DNA of 64,000 nucleotides. Origin: Corynebacterium minutissimum. Its GTDB lineage: Bacteria > Actinomycetota > Actinomycetes > Mycobacteriales > Mycobacteriaceae. How positions within the stretch are numbered: position 1 is the stretch's first letter; the number at the start of each line of letters is the position of its first letter. The DNA is taken from positions 186,001 to 250,000 of the forward strand of contig NZ_JSEF01000012.1 in NCBI RefSeq assembly GCF_000805675.1, written 5' to 3'. Position numbers and translations under genes: made by a program. The notes beneath the pieces were generated by a model, which was not told the DNA's origin, did no database searches, and worked only from the letters and a program-made list of their open reading frames with translations. This document shows positions 52,948 through 60,956 of this stretch, one piece after another.

Positions 52948-53922
52948 TTACTTATCCATCCTTTCCTGCAACTTGATCTGCAGCACCGTAATGACAAGCA
53001 CGACAAGGAACATGATGGTGGCCACAGCAGCGCCATAGCCAGCGCGATTGTTGATGAAAGTCTCCTGGTACACCTGGAAGACCATCGTGGAGGTACCGTA
53101 GCCAAACGGTCCACCACCGGTCATCGCATTGATGATGTCGAAGACCTGGAAGGAATTAAGCAGCACAGTAATCAGCAGGAAGAAGGTGGTGCCGCGAAGC
53201 TGCGGCAGGACCACGCGAAAGAAGTGCCGTGCGGCTGGGGTGCCGTCGATCTCCGAGGCCTCATCAAGGTCTCGGCGGCGGCCCTGCAAAGCTGCGAGAT
53301 AGATGACGAAGACGTAGCCGACGTTCTTCCACACGTAGGTCACCGTAATCATGAACAGTGCCCAGTTCTGCTGCTGGTAGAAGTTCGGCACATCGACCCC
53401 GATAAGGCCCAAGAAGTACTGAATGAGGCCGTAGTTAGGATCGAAAACGAACTGGAAGGCCACACCGATTGCCGCGCCAGCGATGACGTAGGGAGCAAAG
53501 ACCATCGAGCGCACCGCCGCGCGACCAAACAGCTTTTGGTCCAGCAACAATGCCAGCGCTAGCCCCAGAACCATCGAACCGGCCACCGCGAAGAAGGTGA
53601 ACACGACAGTGTTGAACACGACGCGCCCAGTATCCGGTGCCTGGAACCAGTCGATGTAGTTCTGCAGGCCGACGAAGGTCATCGTCGGCGAAGAAATATT
53701 CCAGTTGAAGAAAGAGATGCGGATGTTATCGACTAGTGGTCGATACGTGAAAAGAATGAGAAGGAGAAGGTTCGGGCCAATGAGCAATGCCGCGAGGCCG
53801 ATCTGCCTCCAGTCGAGCTTTTGCTTGCGTGGGTGACGCGCGTACTCCTCGGAGACGACCGGCTTCTCGGTGACTGCGGGGATCGCAGTCATGTGCCCGT
53901 TTGCCGGGTTGGATATTGCCAT
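52948..53922 (-). CDS. ugpA: Glycerol-3-phosphate ABC transporter permease
   Basis: 324 aa with six membrane helices following about 45 polar residues. The EAA loop reads DLDEASEIDGTPAARHFFRVVLPQL. It is the first gene of the ugpAEBC operon. Upstream on the same strand lies an 11-bp-periodic repeat resembling a Pho box (53946-53978), consistent with induction at phosphate limitation. The ATG at 53922 follows a TTTCTCTGC stretch without a strong ribosome binding site. Confidence 0.92.
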   Translation of the reverse strand: MAISNPANGHMTAIPAVTEKPVVSEEYARHPRKQKLDWRQIGLAALLIGPNLLLLILFTYRPLVDNIRISFFNWNISSPTMTFVGLQNYIDWFQAPDTGRVVFNTVVFTFFAVAGSMVLGLALALLLDQKLFGRAAVRSMVFAPYVIAGAAIGVAFQFVFDPNYGLIQYFLGLIGVDVPNFYQQQNWALFMITVTYVWKNVGYVFVIYLAALQGRRRDLDEASEIDGTPAARHFFRVVLPQLRGTTFFLLITVLLNSFQVFDIINAMTGGGPFGYGTSTMVFQVYQETFINNRAGYGAAVATIMFLVVLVITVLQIKLQERMDK

Positions 53923-53945
53923 GCAGAGAAAGGTAGACCAAGACG

Positions 53946-53978
53946 GTTAACAGAAAGTTGACGAAAAGTTTTGGCCGG
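53946..53978. promoter_or_regulatory. Pho-box-like direct repeats upstream of ugpA
   Basis: Three consecutive 11-bp units starting GTT at 53946, 53957 and 53968: GTTAACAGAAA, GTTGACGAAAA, GTTTTGGCCGG. Direct repeats with 11-bp periodicity and GTTnACn cores are typical of PhoB/PhoP/PhoR-type response regulators. They lie 24-56 bases from the ugpA start. Confidence 0.55.
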
Positions 53979-54161
53979 ACAAACAACCGACAAATTTCAG
54001 GGGTGAAGCCCGCAAAAGCCCCTTATACGCGTGTCGCACGCCACAAATGCGACGGCTATAAACGTCCGGTCACACGTCGCTAAAATAGTGACGCCACCAC
54101 TTTTATAGCTAGACCTTTTAGACTCATGAGCGAAACCAATGCAGACCTGGTTTAACGCTAA

Positions 54162-54881
54162 TTAGCTGCGCGAAAGCACTTCTAGAGCCAGCTCCGGCAG
54201 GTCGGTTGCCATGAGCTCTACCCCGTTATCGCGGCACCACGCCATGTCCTTGGACAAGTTCACCGTCCACACGTAGGTCGGGCATTCAACCCCACCAAAG
54301 AAGTCGGCTTCACTCCGCGCCTGGCGAATGGAAGGCCCGAAACCCGTCGCGCCCTCACGGGACTGCGGAAGCCCCTCTTCCGGCTCTAGGAGCAAAAAGG
54401 ATTGCAGGGACGGCAGCAGGTTCCGGAACCGAGTAATTGCTTCGGGATTAAAGGAAATCAGGCTAAACCGTGGGTCGGCATCGAGCTGTCGGTTACGCAA
54501 GACCTCCGCTACCGATTCCTCAAGCCGCGCGCCAAATGGGGACGGGTGTTTAGTCTCAATGAGTAGCTGCTTGCCGGGATAGGACTCGACGAGGTCAAGC
54601 AATTCGTCGAGAAGCATGATTCGTTGCGGATCCTCAGTGGTGCCCACATTAAGTGCGCGCAGCTCTTTCAGCGTCATATCACCTACTGCACCGCTGCCGT
54701 CTGATGTCCTGTCCACCGTCTGATCGTGGATGACCACGACTTCCCCATCCTTGGTCAGGTTGACGTCGCACTCCACTCCAGCCACGTCAAGTTTGAGGGC
54801 TTCGTCGAAGGAACGGTGGGTATTCTCCGGGTACCAGCCGTTATAGCCTCGGTGTGCGATAATTCCTGTGCGGTCTGACAT
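54162..54881 (-). CDS. ugpQ: Glycerophosphodiester phosphodiesterase
   Basis: The 239-aa enzyme cleaves deacylated phospholipids to glycerol-3-phosphate and an alcohol. The GDPD signature is complete: IIAHRGYNGWYPENTHRSF with catalytic His, GVECDVNLTKDGEVVVIHD with the metal ligands and second His, and LIETKH. No signal peptide, so it acts in the cytoplasm after uptake by the Ugp importer downstream. A 239-bp gap with the Pho-box-like repeats separates it from ugpA, so it may have its own transcript. Confidence 0.93.
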   Translation of the reverse strand: MSDRTGIIAHRGYNGWYPENTHRSFDEALKLDVAGVECDVNLTKDGEVVVIHDQTVDRTSDGSGAVGDMTLKELRALNVGTTEDPQRIMLLDELLDLVESYPGKQLLIETKHPSPFGARLEESVAEVLRNRQLDADPRFSLISFNPEAITRFRNLLPSLQSFLLLEPEEGLPQSREGATGFGPSIRQARSEADFFGGVECPTYVWTVNLSKDMAWCRDNGVELMATDLPELALEVLSRS

Positions 54882-54937
54882 GATTTTCCTCCGAGCCGCG
54901 AGGTGGGTTGTGATGGCGCCGCCCAGTGTAGACCGCG

Positions 54938-56230
54938 CTAACGGCGCCCGCCGCGGTGGCGATGTGTTGCCACAACGTGGACCGCGTCCAACATGCCTAA
55001 GGTAAGCAACGCCTCACGCAGGGAAAACTGGAAGGTCCACAGACGGCGGAACACGTGGTCAAAGCCAGCGGCCGCTGCCTCACGTAGGCGGCCATCGAAG
55101 AAACTGCGCTGATAGCGCACGGTTTCCAAATAATGCGTACCCACATGCGTTTGCGCAACGATGCGCAGGTTAGAGCGCTTATCAAAAAGTTGGTAGGTTT
55201 CCTCTAGCGTCGGATAATCCAAGCCTGGCCAGATATAGGCGCGCATGACCTGCACTGCTGAACGCGCAGACGGAGTCATCTTGGAGGTCGCGAACAAGGA
55301 GGATAGGCCCACGCGGCCGCCATTGATGAGGGAGCGGTCAAGCACTTGCACAAAGCGGCGGCGTTCCCGCGGAGAGAGGGTCTCCAATTTCTCCACGCTC
55401 ACGATGGCGTCATACCTACCACGCCACTGTTTCGGATCCGGCAGCGCGGTATCGATTGCTTGCACATGCACCGAATCGGCAGCGCCTTCGAGGAGAAGCT
55501 GTTCGTCGAAAAGCGCACGCTGATCCTCATCTCCCGTAAGAACATCTACCGTCGCACGGCGAGCCACTGCCTGCACCGCCACCTGCAAACCCGTAGCAGG
55601 ATAAACCAGCAGGTGGGTACCGGCACCCGTATGGGTAGCGTCAAGGAGCCATTGCGCAGCCCGGCGCTGCGCATCTCCCAGATCCTCACGGTCGGTTGAA
55701 GTAGGTTCGCTCACCGTCGTCACATCGACAAAATGCTCCTTAGGCTCCTTGCGGCCTGCATGAGCGCTATAGCTACGCACCGCTTCGCGCACTGTCGTTG
55801 GCACACCGCTAGCAAAAATGCCTCCCGAGTGGCTCAAAGAATCCCCGGCATAAAGCTTCACCACATCCAGCGGCAACTCCCCCGGCGTGGACTCTTCCAC
55901 CGCCACATCCTTCGCCTTCGGGCGGTAGCCCACTCCCAGCAGGCGCAGCAGCACCTTGACCAAGCGATCAGAATCAGGGGTGGTCCACTCACCCGCCATA
56001 TAGGACTCTGCGAGGCCGAGCCAGCCGGAATCGGCGATGCGGGAGAAGAGGGCGTCGTGAAGCACTGCAATATCGGGGTCGTTTCCTTCTAAGTCCACCC
56101 CTGCCTTGGCACAGGCCTGCGCAAACTCCGCTTCCGCACGCCCAGCAGTAAAACGCAGCAGACGCGAGGACGGTACCGAGGCCACGCCCGGCCACGCCTC
56201 AGCATCAATCGAAGCCAAGTGGGAATACAC
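54938..56230 (-). CDS. Cyclopropane-fatty-acid synthase-like protein with degenerate SAM site
   Basis: About 430 aa. The N-terminal region SGWLGLAESYMAGEWTTPD and the region LYAGDSLSHSGGIFASG, then C-terminal HYLETVRYQRSFF and FQFSLREALLT, match the CFA synthase/mycolic acid methyltransferase family layout. The usual SAM loop (LxIGCGWG) is replaced by HLLVYPATGLQVAV, and the following acidic motif is also weak, so SAM binding is doubtful. The GTG at 56230 has a GAGGAGG site; an ATG 20 codons upstream would add an odd Gly-rich lead. The gene is divergent from ndh. It may be a pseudoenzyme or a diverged lipid methyltransferase. Confidence 0.75.
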   Translation of the reverse strand: MYSHLASIDAEAWPGVASVPSSRLLRFTAGRAEAEFAQACAKAGVDLEGNDPDIAVLHDALFSRIADSGWLGLAESYMAGEWTTPDSDRLVKVLLRLLGVGYRPKAKDVAVEESTPGELPLDVVKLYAGDSLSHSGGIFASGVPTTVREAVRSYSAHAGRKEPKEHFVDVTTVSEPTSTDREDLGDAQRRAAQWLLDATHTGAGTHLLVYPATGLQVAVQAVARRATVDVLTGDEDQRALFDEQLLLEGAADSVHVQAIDTALPDPKQWRGRYDAIVSVEKLETLSPRERRRFVQVLDRSLINGGRVGLSSLFATSKMTPSARSAVQVMRAYIWPGLDYPTLEETYQLFDKRSNLRIVAQTHVGTHYLETVRYQRSFFDGRLREAAAAGFDHVFRRLWTFQFSLREALLTLGMLDAVHVVATHRHRGGRR

Positions 56231-56414
56231 GCTTAAGCCCGCCTCCTCATCGCACACATGTCCCGATAAGAATAAAGCGCCCCCGCCCACAAGGGGTGGA
56301 GGCGCGGCCCAAAAAGCCAGTTAATCCCCCAAATAGTATGCATGTACGGCTAGAAGGGTTTAGACTAACTCGCGTAAAATTTTCTAGCTTTCTTCAGGAA
56401 GGTACACAATCGCT

Positions 56415-57758
56415 ATGGCGCACACTCCCCACCGTCCAGCTAACGGCCGTCACCACGTCGTTGTTATCGGTGCAGGCTTCGGCGGCATCAATGCCGTCAA
56501 GAAGCTCAAGGACGCAGACGTTGAGATCACCCTCATCGACAAGAAGAACCACCACCTCTTCCAGCCGATGCTCTACCAAGTAGCAACCGGTGTTATCTCC
56601 GCCGGTGAGATCGCTCCGTCCACGCGCCAGATTCTGCGCAACCAGGACAATGCTCACTTCATCAACGGTGAGGTCACTGACATCAACCTCAAGGACCAGA
56701 CCGTTACTGCTGAGCTCGACGGGGCAACCTGCACCTACGAGTACGATTCCCTCATCGTCGCTGCCGGTGCTGGACAGTCCTACTTCGGAAACGACCACTT
56801 TGCCCAGTACGCCCCGGGCATGAAGACGCTGGATGATGCCCTCGAAATTCGCTCCCGCATCATTTCCGCCTTCGAGAAGGCTGAGCTGGAAGAAGATCCT
56901 GCCAAGCGTGAAAAGCTGCTCACCTTCGTCATCGTCGGTGCCGGCCCGACCGGTGTGGAGCTCACCGGCCAGATTGCTGAGTTGGCACAGCGTACCTTCG
57001 CCGGCGCTTACTCCAACTTCGGTTCCACCTCCGCCAAGATTTACCTGCTCGATGGTGCCCCGCAGGTTCTGCCTCCGTTTGGCAAGCGCCTCGGCCGCAA
57101 GGCACAGCGCGTCCTGGAGAAGCTGGGCGTCGACGTCCGCCTCAACGCCATGGTCACCGACGTGACCGAGGATGCCGTGACCTACAAGAACATGAAGACC
57201 GAGGAAGAGGTCACCATCGAGGCTGCCACCAAGATTTGGTCCGCCGGTGTGGCTGCTTCCCCGCTGGGCAAGCTCATCGCAGACCAGGCCGGTGTTGAGG
57301 CTGACCGTGCTGGCCGCGTTGCTGTTAACGAGGACCTCACCGTGGGCGAGTACAAGAACGTCTACATCGTTGGTGACATGATTTCCCTCAACCGCCTGCC
57401 GGGCGTGGCACAGGTAGCAATCCAGGGCGGCAACCACGTGGGCAAGCTCATCGAGGCCAAGATTGATGAGGAATCCACCGCGAACGAGTCTGAGGCTTTC
57501 GACTACTTCGACAAGGGCTCCATGGCAGTTATTTCCCGCTTCAACGCTGTGGTCAAGCTGGGCAAGACCGAGTTCACTGGTTTCCCGGCGTGGCTGTCGT
57601 GGCTGGGCCTGCACATCTCCTACATCGTGGGCTTCCGCAGCCGTGTGCTCGTGGCCCTGCACTGGCTGCTCAACGCTGTATCGCGTGACCGCGGCAACCT
57701 GGAGATTACCCAGCAGCAGCGCGTTGCCCGCAATGTGATTGACCGCGACCTTCACTAA
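56415..57758 (+). CDS. ndh: Type II NADH dehydrogenase
   Basis: The 447-aa membrane-associated flavoprotein oxidises NADH and reduces menaquinone without pumping protons. Two Rossmann motifs are visible: VVVIGAGFGGINAVKKL (FAD, residues 15-31) and FVIVGAGPTGVELTGQI (NADH, about 175). YQVATGVISAGEIA and QGGNHVGKLI are family-typical. The C-terminal membrane-binding helices (WLSWLGLHISYIVGF; VLVALHWLL) are present. A clear terminator follows at 57777. Corynebacteria rely on Ndh as main NADH dehydrogenase since they lack complex I. Confidence 0.95.
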   Translation: MAHTPHRPANGRHHVVVIGAGFGGINAVKKLKDADVEITLIDKKNHHLFQPMLYQVATGVISAGEIAPSTRQILRNQDNAHFINGEVTDINLKDQTVTAELDGATCTYEYDSLIVAAGAGQSYFGNDHFAQYAPGMKTLDDALEIRSRIISAFEKAELEEDPAKREKLLTFVIVGAGPTGVELTGQIAELAQRTFAGAYSNFGSTSAKIYLLDGAPQVLPPFGKRLGRKAQRVLEKLGVDVRLNAMVTDVTEDAVTYKNMKTEEEVTIEAATKIWSAGVAASPLGKLIADQAGVEADRAGRVAVNEDLTVGEYKNVYIVGDMISLNRLPGVAQVAIQGGNHVGKLIEAKIDEESTANESEAFDYFDKGSMAVISRFNAVVKLGKTEFTGFPAWLSWLGLHISYIVGFRSRVLVALHWLLNAVSRDRGNLEITQQQRVARNVIDRDLH

Positions 57759-57776
57759 AGAACGTCGCGTCACCGT

Positions 57777-57807
57777 GGGGAGAGGAGATAATCCTCTCCC
57801 CTTTTTT
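57777..57807 (+). terminator. Intrinsic terminator after ndh
   Basis: GGGGAGAGGA (57777-57786) and TCCTCTCCCC (57792-57801) pair perfectly, followed by six T residues. Confidence 0.93.
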
Positions 57808-57862
57808 CATTCCCGGTTACGGTGGAGGGTGCACCCAGTTCCCAGCCTGAAGGAGAGCCACC

Positions 57863-58684
57863 ATGACCCTGCCCCGAGTTCTTAGCATCGCCGGTACTGA
57901 TCCCACAGGCGGCGCTGGCATTCATGCGGATCTAAAATCCTTCGCGGCTGCCGGGGCGTACGGAATGGCCGTGGTGACCGCGTTGGTTGCACAAAACACG
58001 CAGGGCGTGCGGAGTATTCATACTCCCCCGGTCAGTTTCCTTCAAGAACAACTGGACTGTGTGAAGGACGATGTGCTTATCGACGCCATCAAGATCGGCA
58101 TGCTCGGCTCCGTCGCCATCACCGAAACGGTCAGCGAGTTCGTGTCCTCATTGCCGGATGGGGTTCCGGTCGTGTGCGACCCAGTCATGATTGCCTCCAG
58201 CGGGGACCGCCTCTTGGAGCCAGCGGCAGAACGCGCGGTACAAGAGCTCGCGCGTCGAGCCACCGTCGTCACACCGAACCTGCCAGAACTTGCAGTGCTT
58301 GCAGACGTGGAGGAACCGCGCACACTGGAAGAGGCGATTGCGGTGGCGAGCGAGTGGGCGGCCACCAATGGCACGTGGGTCGTGGTCAAAGGAGGTCACC
58401 TCAACGGCAAGCACGCCGATAACGCCACGGTAAGCCCCGATGGCCACGTCACCCGCGTGCCCTGCCCCCGCGTGGAGACGAAGAATACGCACGGCACCGG
58501 CTGCTCCCTTTCTTCAGCACTCGCCGCGCGCTTAGCTGCCGGCGATACGCTTGACGCCGCCCTTCAGTGGGCCACTGAGTGGATTCACGAGGCTATCGCG
58601 CATGCAGACGAGCTTCACGTTGGCAAGGGCCACGGCCCTATCGACCATGGACACCGCATGCGCCGCCTCGCTTTATCCGAGTAA
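57863..58684 (+). CDS. thiD: Hydroxymethylpyrimidine (phosphate) kinase
   Basis: The 273-aa ribokinase-fold enzyme phosphorylates HMP and HMP-P in thiamine synthesis. Motifs: VLSIAGTDPTGGAGIHADLKSF at the start, AIKIGMLGS, VCDPVMIASSGDRLL, and GTGCSLSSALAARLAAGD with the anion hole and catalytic Asp region (ETKNTHGTGCS). ATG 57863 follows GAAGGAGAG. It is monofunctional; no thiE or thiM domain is fused. Its end overlaps the convergent methyltransferase gene by 12 bases. Confidence 0.95.
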   Translation: MTLPRVLSIAGTDPTGGAGIHADLKSFAAAGAYGMAVVTALVAQNTQGVRSIHTPPVSFLQEQLDCVKDDVLIDAIKIGMLGSVAITETVSEFVSSLPDGVPVVCDPVMIASSGDRLLEPAAERAVQELARRATVVTPNLPELAVLADVEEPRTLEEAIAVASEWAATNGTWVVVKGGHLNGKHADNATVSPDGHVTRVPCPRVETKNTHGTGCSLSSALAARLAAGDTLDAALQWATEWIHEAIAHADELHVGKGHGPIDHGHRMRRLALSE

Positions 58685-59275
58685 GTCCGCGCCGGGGCGA
58701 GTCAGTACCGCGACGAGAAACGTCGAGTTGTCCTTGAACACCTTCATGTCCCATGAGGAGAAGGTGAAATCCACGCGGTAACCAACCGCTCCGGCCAGGG
58801 CGAGAAACTCCTCAAAGCCCCAGCCGCGGCCTTCACCAAAGCCGACGACGAAACGCCCGCCTGGGCGAAGAGCGTCGAAGACGTTGCGCAGGGCAGCGTC
58901 CCTACCTTCAGGGTCAATGAACGTCATGACATTGCCCGCTGCCACGGCGATGTCGAAATTATCCTCCGGGATGTCATCTTCGGAAAGATCCCCCACCTCC
59001 CAGCGTGCCTCCGGATAGTCGTGTTCGGCATGCTCGATAAGAATTGGATCGACGTCCACGCCCACGACAGTGTGTCCACGTTTAGCCAGCTCACCGCCGA
59101 GGCGCCCAGAGCCACAGCCCGCATCAAAGACGCGGGAGTTTCGTTCCACCATGGCATCGATTAGCCGGGCTTCGCCGTCGATATCCTTACCCTGGGCTCG
59201 AAGCGTCTTCCATTTCCGCGCAAAGTTGTGCGAATGGGCCGGATTAGCTGCGGTAACTTCTTTCCAGGTAGGCAT
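58673..59275 (-). CDS. Class I SAM-dependent methyltransferase
   Basis: About 200 aa from the ATG at 59275 (MPTWKEVTAANPAHSHNF); an upstream ATG at 59299 adds eight residues. It has motif I VFDAGCGSGRLGGEL, VVGVDVDPILIEHA (acidic loop), WEVGDLSEDDIPEDNFDIAV and ALRPGGRFVVGF. The substrate is unknown; similar UbiE/Methyltransf_11 proteins act on small molecules. It faces corA divergently and overlaps thiD at its end. Confidence 0.88.
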   Translation of the reverse strand: MPTWKEVTAANPAHSHNFARKWKTLRAQGKDIDGEARLIDAMVERNSRVFDAGCGSGRLGGELAKRGHTVVGVDVDPILIEHAEHDYPEARWEVGDLSEDDIPEDNFDIAVAAGNVMTFIDPEGRDAALRNVFDALRPGGRFVVGFGEGRGWGFEEFLALAGAVGYRVDFTFSSWDMKVFKDNSTFLVAVLTRPGADLLG

Positions 59276-59382
59276 AAAAGCAATTATATGCCCTTTCACG
59301 GTGTAAGCTTTAGCCGCTCAGATAAAACTCGCCAGGGAAGCTTGCCTCCCGGGCTCACATCACGCGAAGGAGGCTGTCACCG

Positions 59383-60456
59383 ATGCCGAACGTACCGTCG
59401 CCATTTAGGCCACGTAAAAAGAGTGCTCCTCCCAGTTCCTCCGCTTCCTTCTCCGTGCCAGCCGAGCGCGCCATCGAGCATTGCCGCGTTTTCGTCGACG
59501 GTGAGGCCCTGCCCGGTGAGTACACCCCGCACAGCGCCCTGCAAACCATCGAAGAATACGGACGTGGCTTCGTGTGGGTCGGCCTGCACGAGCCGCTGGA
59601 GTCCCAAATGACCAAGGTGGCCTCCGAGTTTCGCATTCACGAGCTCATCGTGGAAGACGTCGTCCAAGCTCACCAGCGCCCGAAGCTAGAGCGCTATGAC
59701 GACCAGCTCTTCGTTGTTGCGCGTTCCGTGAACTACCGTGACCACGACGAGGTGACTGATAAGCGCCAAATCATTTCCACCGGTGAGGTGCAGATGATTA
59801 TTGGCGATACGTTCATCATCACCGTGCGCCACTCCGCCAAACTGCCCAACTTGGCCTACGTGGTGCAGGACGAACAAGACCTCGTGGAACAAGGGCCGGT
59901 GGCCATGGCCTGGAAGATTCTGGACATGATGGTGGACCGCTACTCCGAAATTTGCCGTCTCATCGCCATTGAGGTCGATGAGCTCGAGGAGGAAGTCTTT
60001 ACGCCCAACTCGTTGCCCAACATTGACCGCATCTACATGTTTAAGCGCGAGATTCTCGAGATGAAGCACGCCATCGACCCACTCTCGCCGGCACTGCGCG
60101 CGATGAATTCCGACCACAAGGATCTCATTTCCAAGACGATCCGTTCCTACCTCCGTGACGTTAACGATCACGAGCTGGTAGTCAAAGACCAGGTAGCGGG
60201 CTTTGATGAGCGCTTGACCTCGCTAATCGACGCCTCCGTGGCCAAAGTCACCATGCAGCAGAACTCTGACATGCGCACTATCTCCGCGGTGGTCGGCATG
60301 TGGGCAGCTCCCACGCTCGTCGCTGGTATCTATGGCATGAACTTCGATGTCATGCCTGAGCTCCATTTCGCGTGGGGCTACTTCGGCGCACTTGGGCTCA
60401 TGGTGTTAGTGGTCGCGGCCATGTGGTGGTGGTTCCGCCGCAACCACTGGCTGTAG
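59383..60456 (+). CDS. corA: CorA-type magnesium/cobalt transporter
   Basis: 357 aa with a large cytosolic N-terminal domain, a long stalk helix and two C-terminal membrane helices. The pore motif is YGMNFDVMPELHF, with GMN preceding the external loop. TM1 starts around VGMWAAPTLVAG and the second helix ends WWWFRRNHWL with the basic tail. It forms a pentameric Mg2+ channel. ATG 59383 follows GAAGGAGGCTGTCACC, a strong site. Actinobacterial length is normal. The 107-bp upstream gap has no recognisable M-box-sized leader. Confidence 0.95.
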   Translation: MPNVPSPFRPRKKSAPPSSSASFSVPAERAIEHCRVFVDGEALPGEYTPHSALQTIEEYGRGFVWVGLHEPLESQMTKVASEFRIHELIVEDVVQAHQRPKLERYDDQLFVVARSVNYRDHDEVTDKRQIISTGEVQMIIGDTFIITVRHSAKLPNLAYVVQDEQDLVEQGPVAMAWKILDMMVDRYSEICRLIAIEVDELEEEVFTPNSLPNIDRIYMFKREILEMKHAIDPLSPALRAMNSDHKDLISKTIRSYLRDVNDHELVVKDQVAGFDERLTSLIDASVAKVTMQQNSDMRTISAVVGMWAAPTLVAGIYGMNFDVMPELHFAWGYFGALGLMVLVVAAMWWWFRRNHWL

Positions 60457-60466
60457 CGATTGCCGC

Positions 60467-60913
60467 TTATTGCACGACCATCGTTCGCAGCGTGGAGGCA
60501 GCCAGCAGCACGTCGCCCTGGCTAATCTTGACCTCCCACAGCTGCGTGCGGCGCCCCTTGTAGAGCGGCGTGGCCACAGCCGAAACGATGCCTTCAGCCA
60601 CGGGTTTGAGGAAATCGGTGTTATTGTTCACACCAACGACCGGCTTGCCTGCCACGATGAGGCTGCCGACGGACGCGGTGGACTCCGTAATCGTGCAGTA
60701 GAGACCGCCATTAGCCACACCCCACGGCTGGTGGTGGTCCGGAACAACTTCAACCTCAGAGCGGATTTCATCGCCGGAAATGTGTGTATAACGCAGACCG
60801 ATTAGACCTGCTAGGCCCTGCGGGTTGGAGTTAATGAGGTCGAGTTCTTCCTCGTTGAGCGGGCGTTTTTGCGCCGCGCCGAGAAGCTTTACAAAGATTT
60901 CAGCGTGTTCCAT
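60467..60913 (-). CDS. PaaI family hotdog-fold thioesterase
   Basis: 148 aa from the ATG at 60913 (MEHAEIFVKLL). The hotdog core shows HHQPWGVANGGLYCTITES with the family-typical Asn-Gly-Gly active-site stretch, then NTDFLKPVAEGIVSAVATPL and LWEVKISQGDVLLAAS. Such enzymes hydrolyse acyl-CoA (phenylacetyl-, hydroxybenzoyl-CoA or 1,4-dihydroxynaphthoyl-CoA in menaquinone synthesis); which one cannot be said. It is divergent from gnd and convergent with corA. Confidence 0.88.
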   Translation of the reverse strand: MEHAEIFVKLLGAAQKRPLNEEELDLINSNPQGLAGLIGLRYTHISGDEIRSEVEVVPDHHQPWGVANGGLYCTITESTASVGSLIVAGKPVVGVNNNTDFLKPVAEGIVSAVATPLYKGRRTQLWEVKISQGDVLLAASTLRTMVVQ

Positions 60914-60956
60914 GCCACACCAGAGTAGTCGATTTTGGTGACGTAAGATGGTGAAC

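Noticed and set aside
52330..53562. 410-codon open frame antisense to ugpE and ugpA
   Set aside because: It crosses the junction of two coupled permease genes and encodes a His/Asp/Arg-rich chance sequence.
56394..57773. 459-codon open frame antisense to ndh
   Set aside because: ndh on the opposite strand has all motifs and a terminator; the antisense frame has no homologous motif or start signal.
59300..59382. Magnesium riboswitch (M-box) before corA
   Set aside because: The leader is too short (under 110 bp) and no conserved M-box core was recognised.
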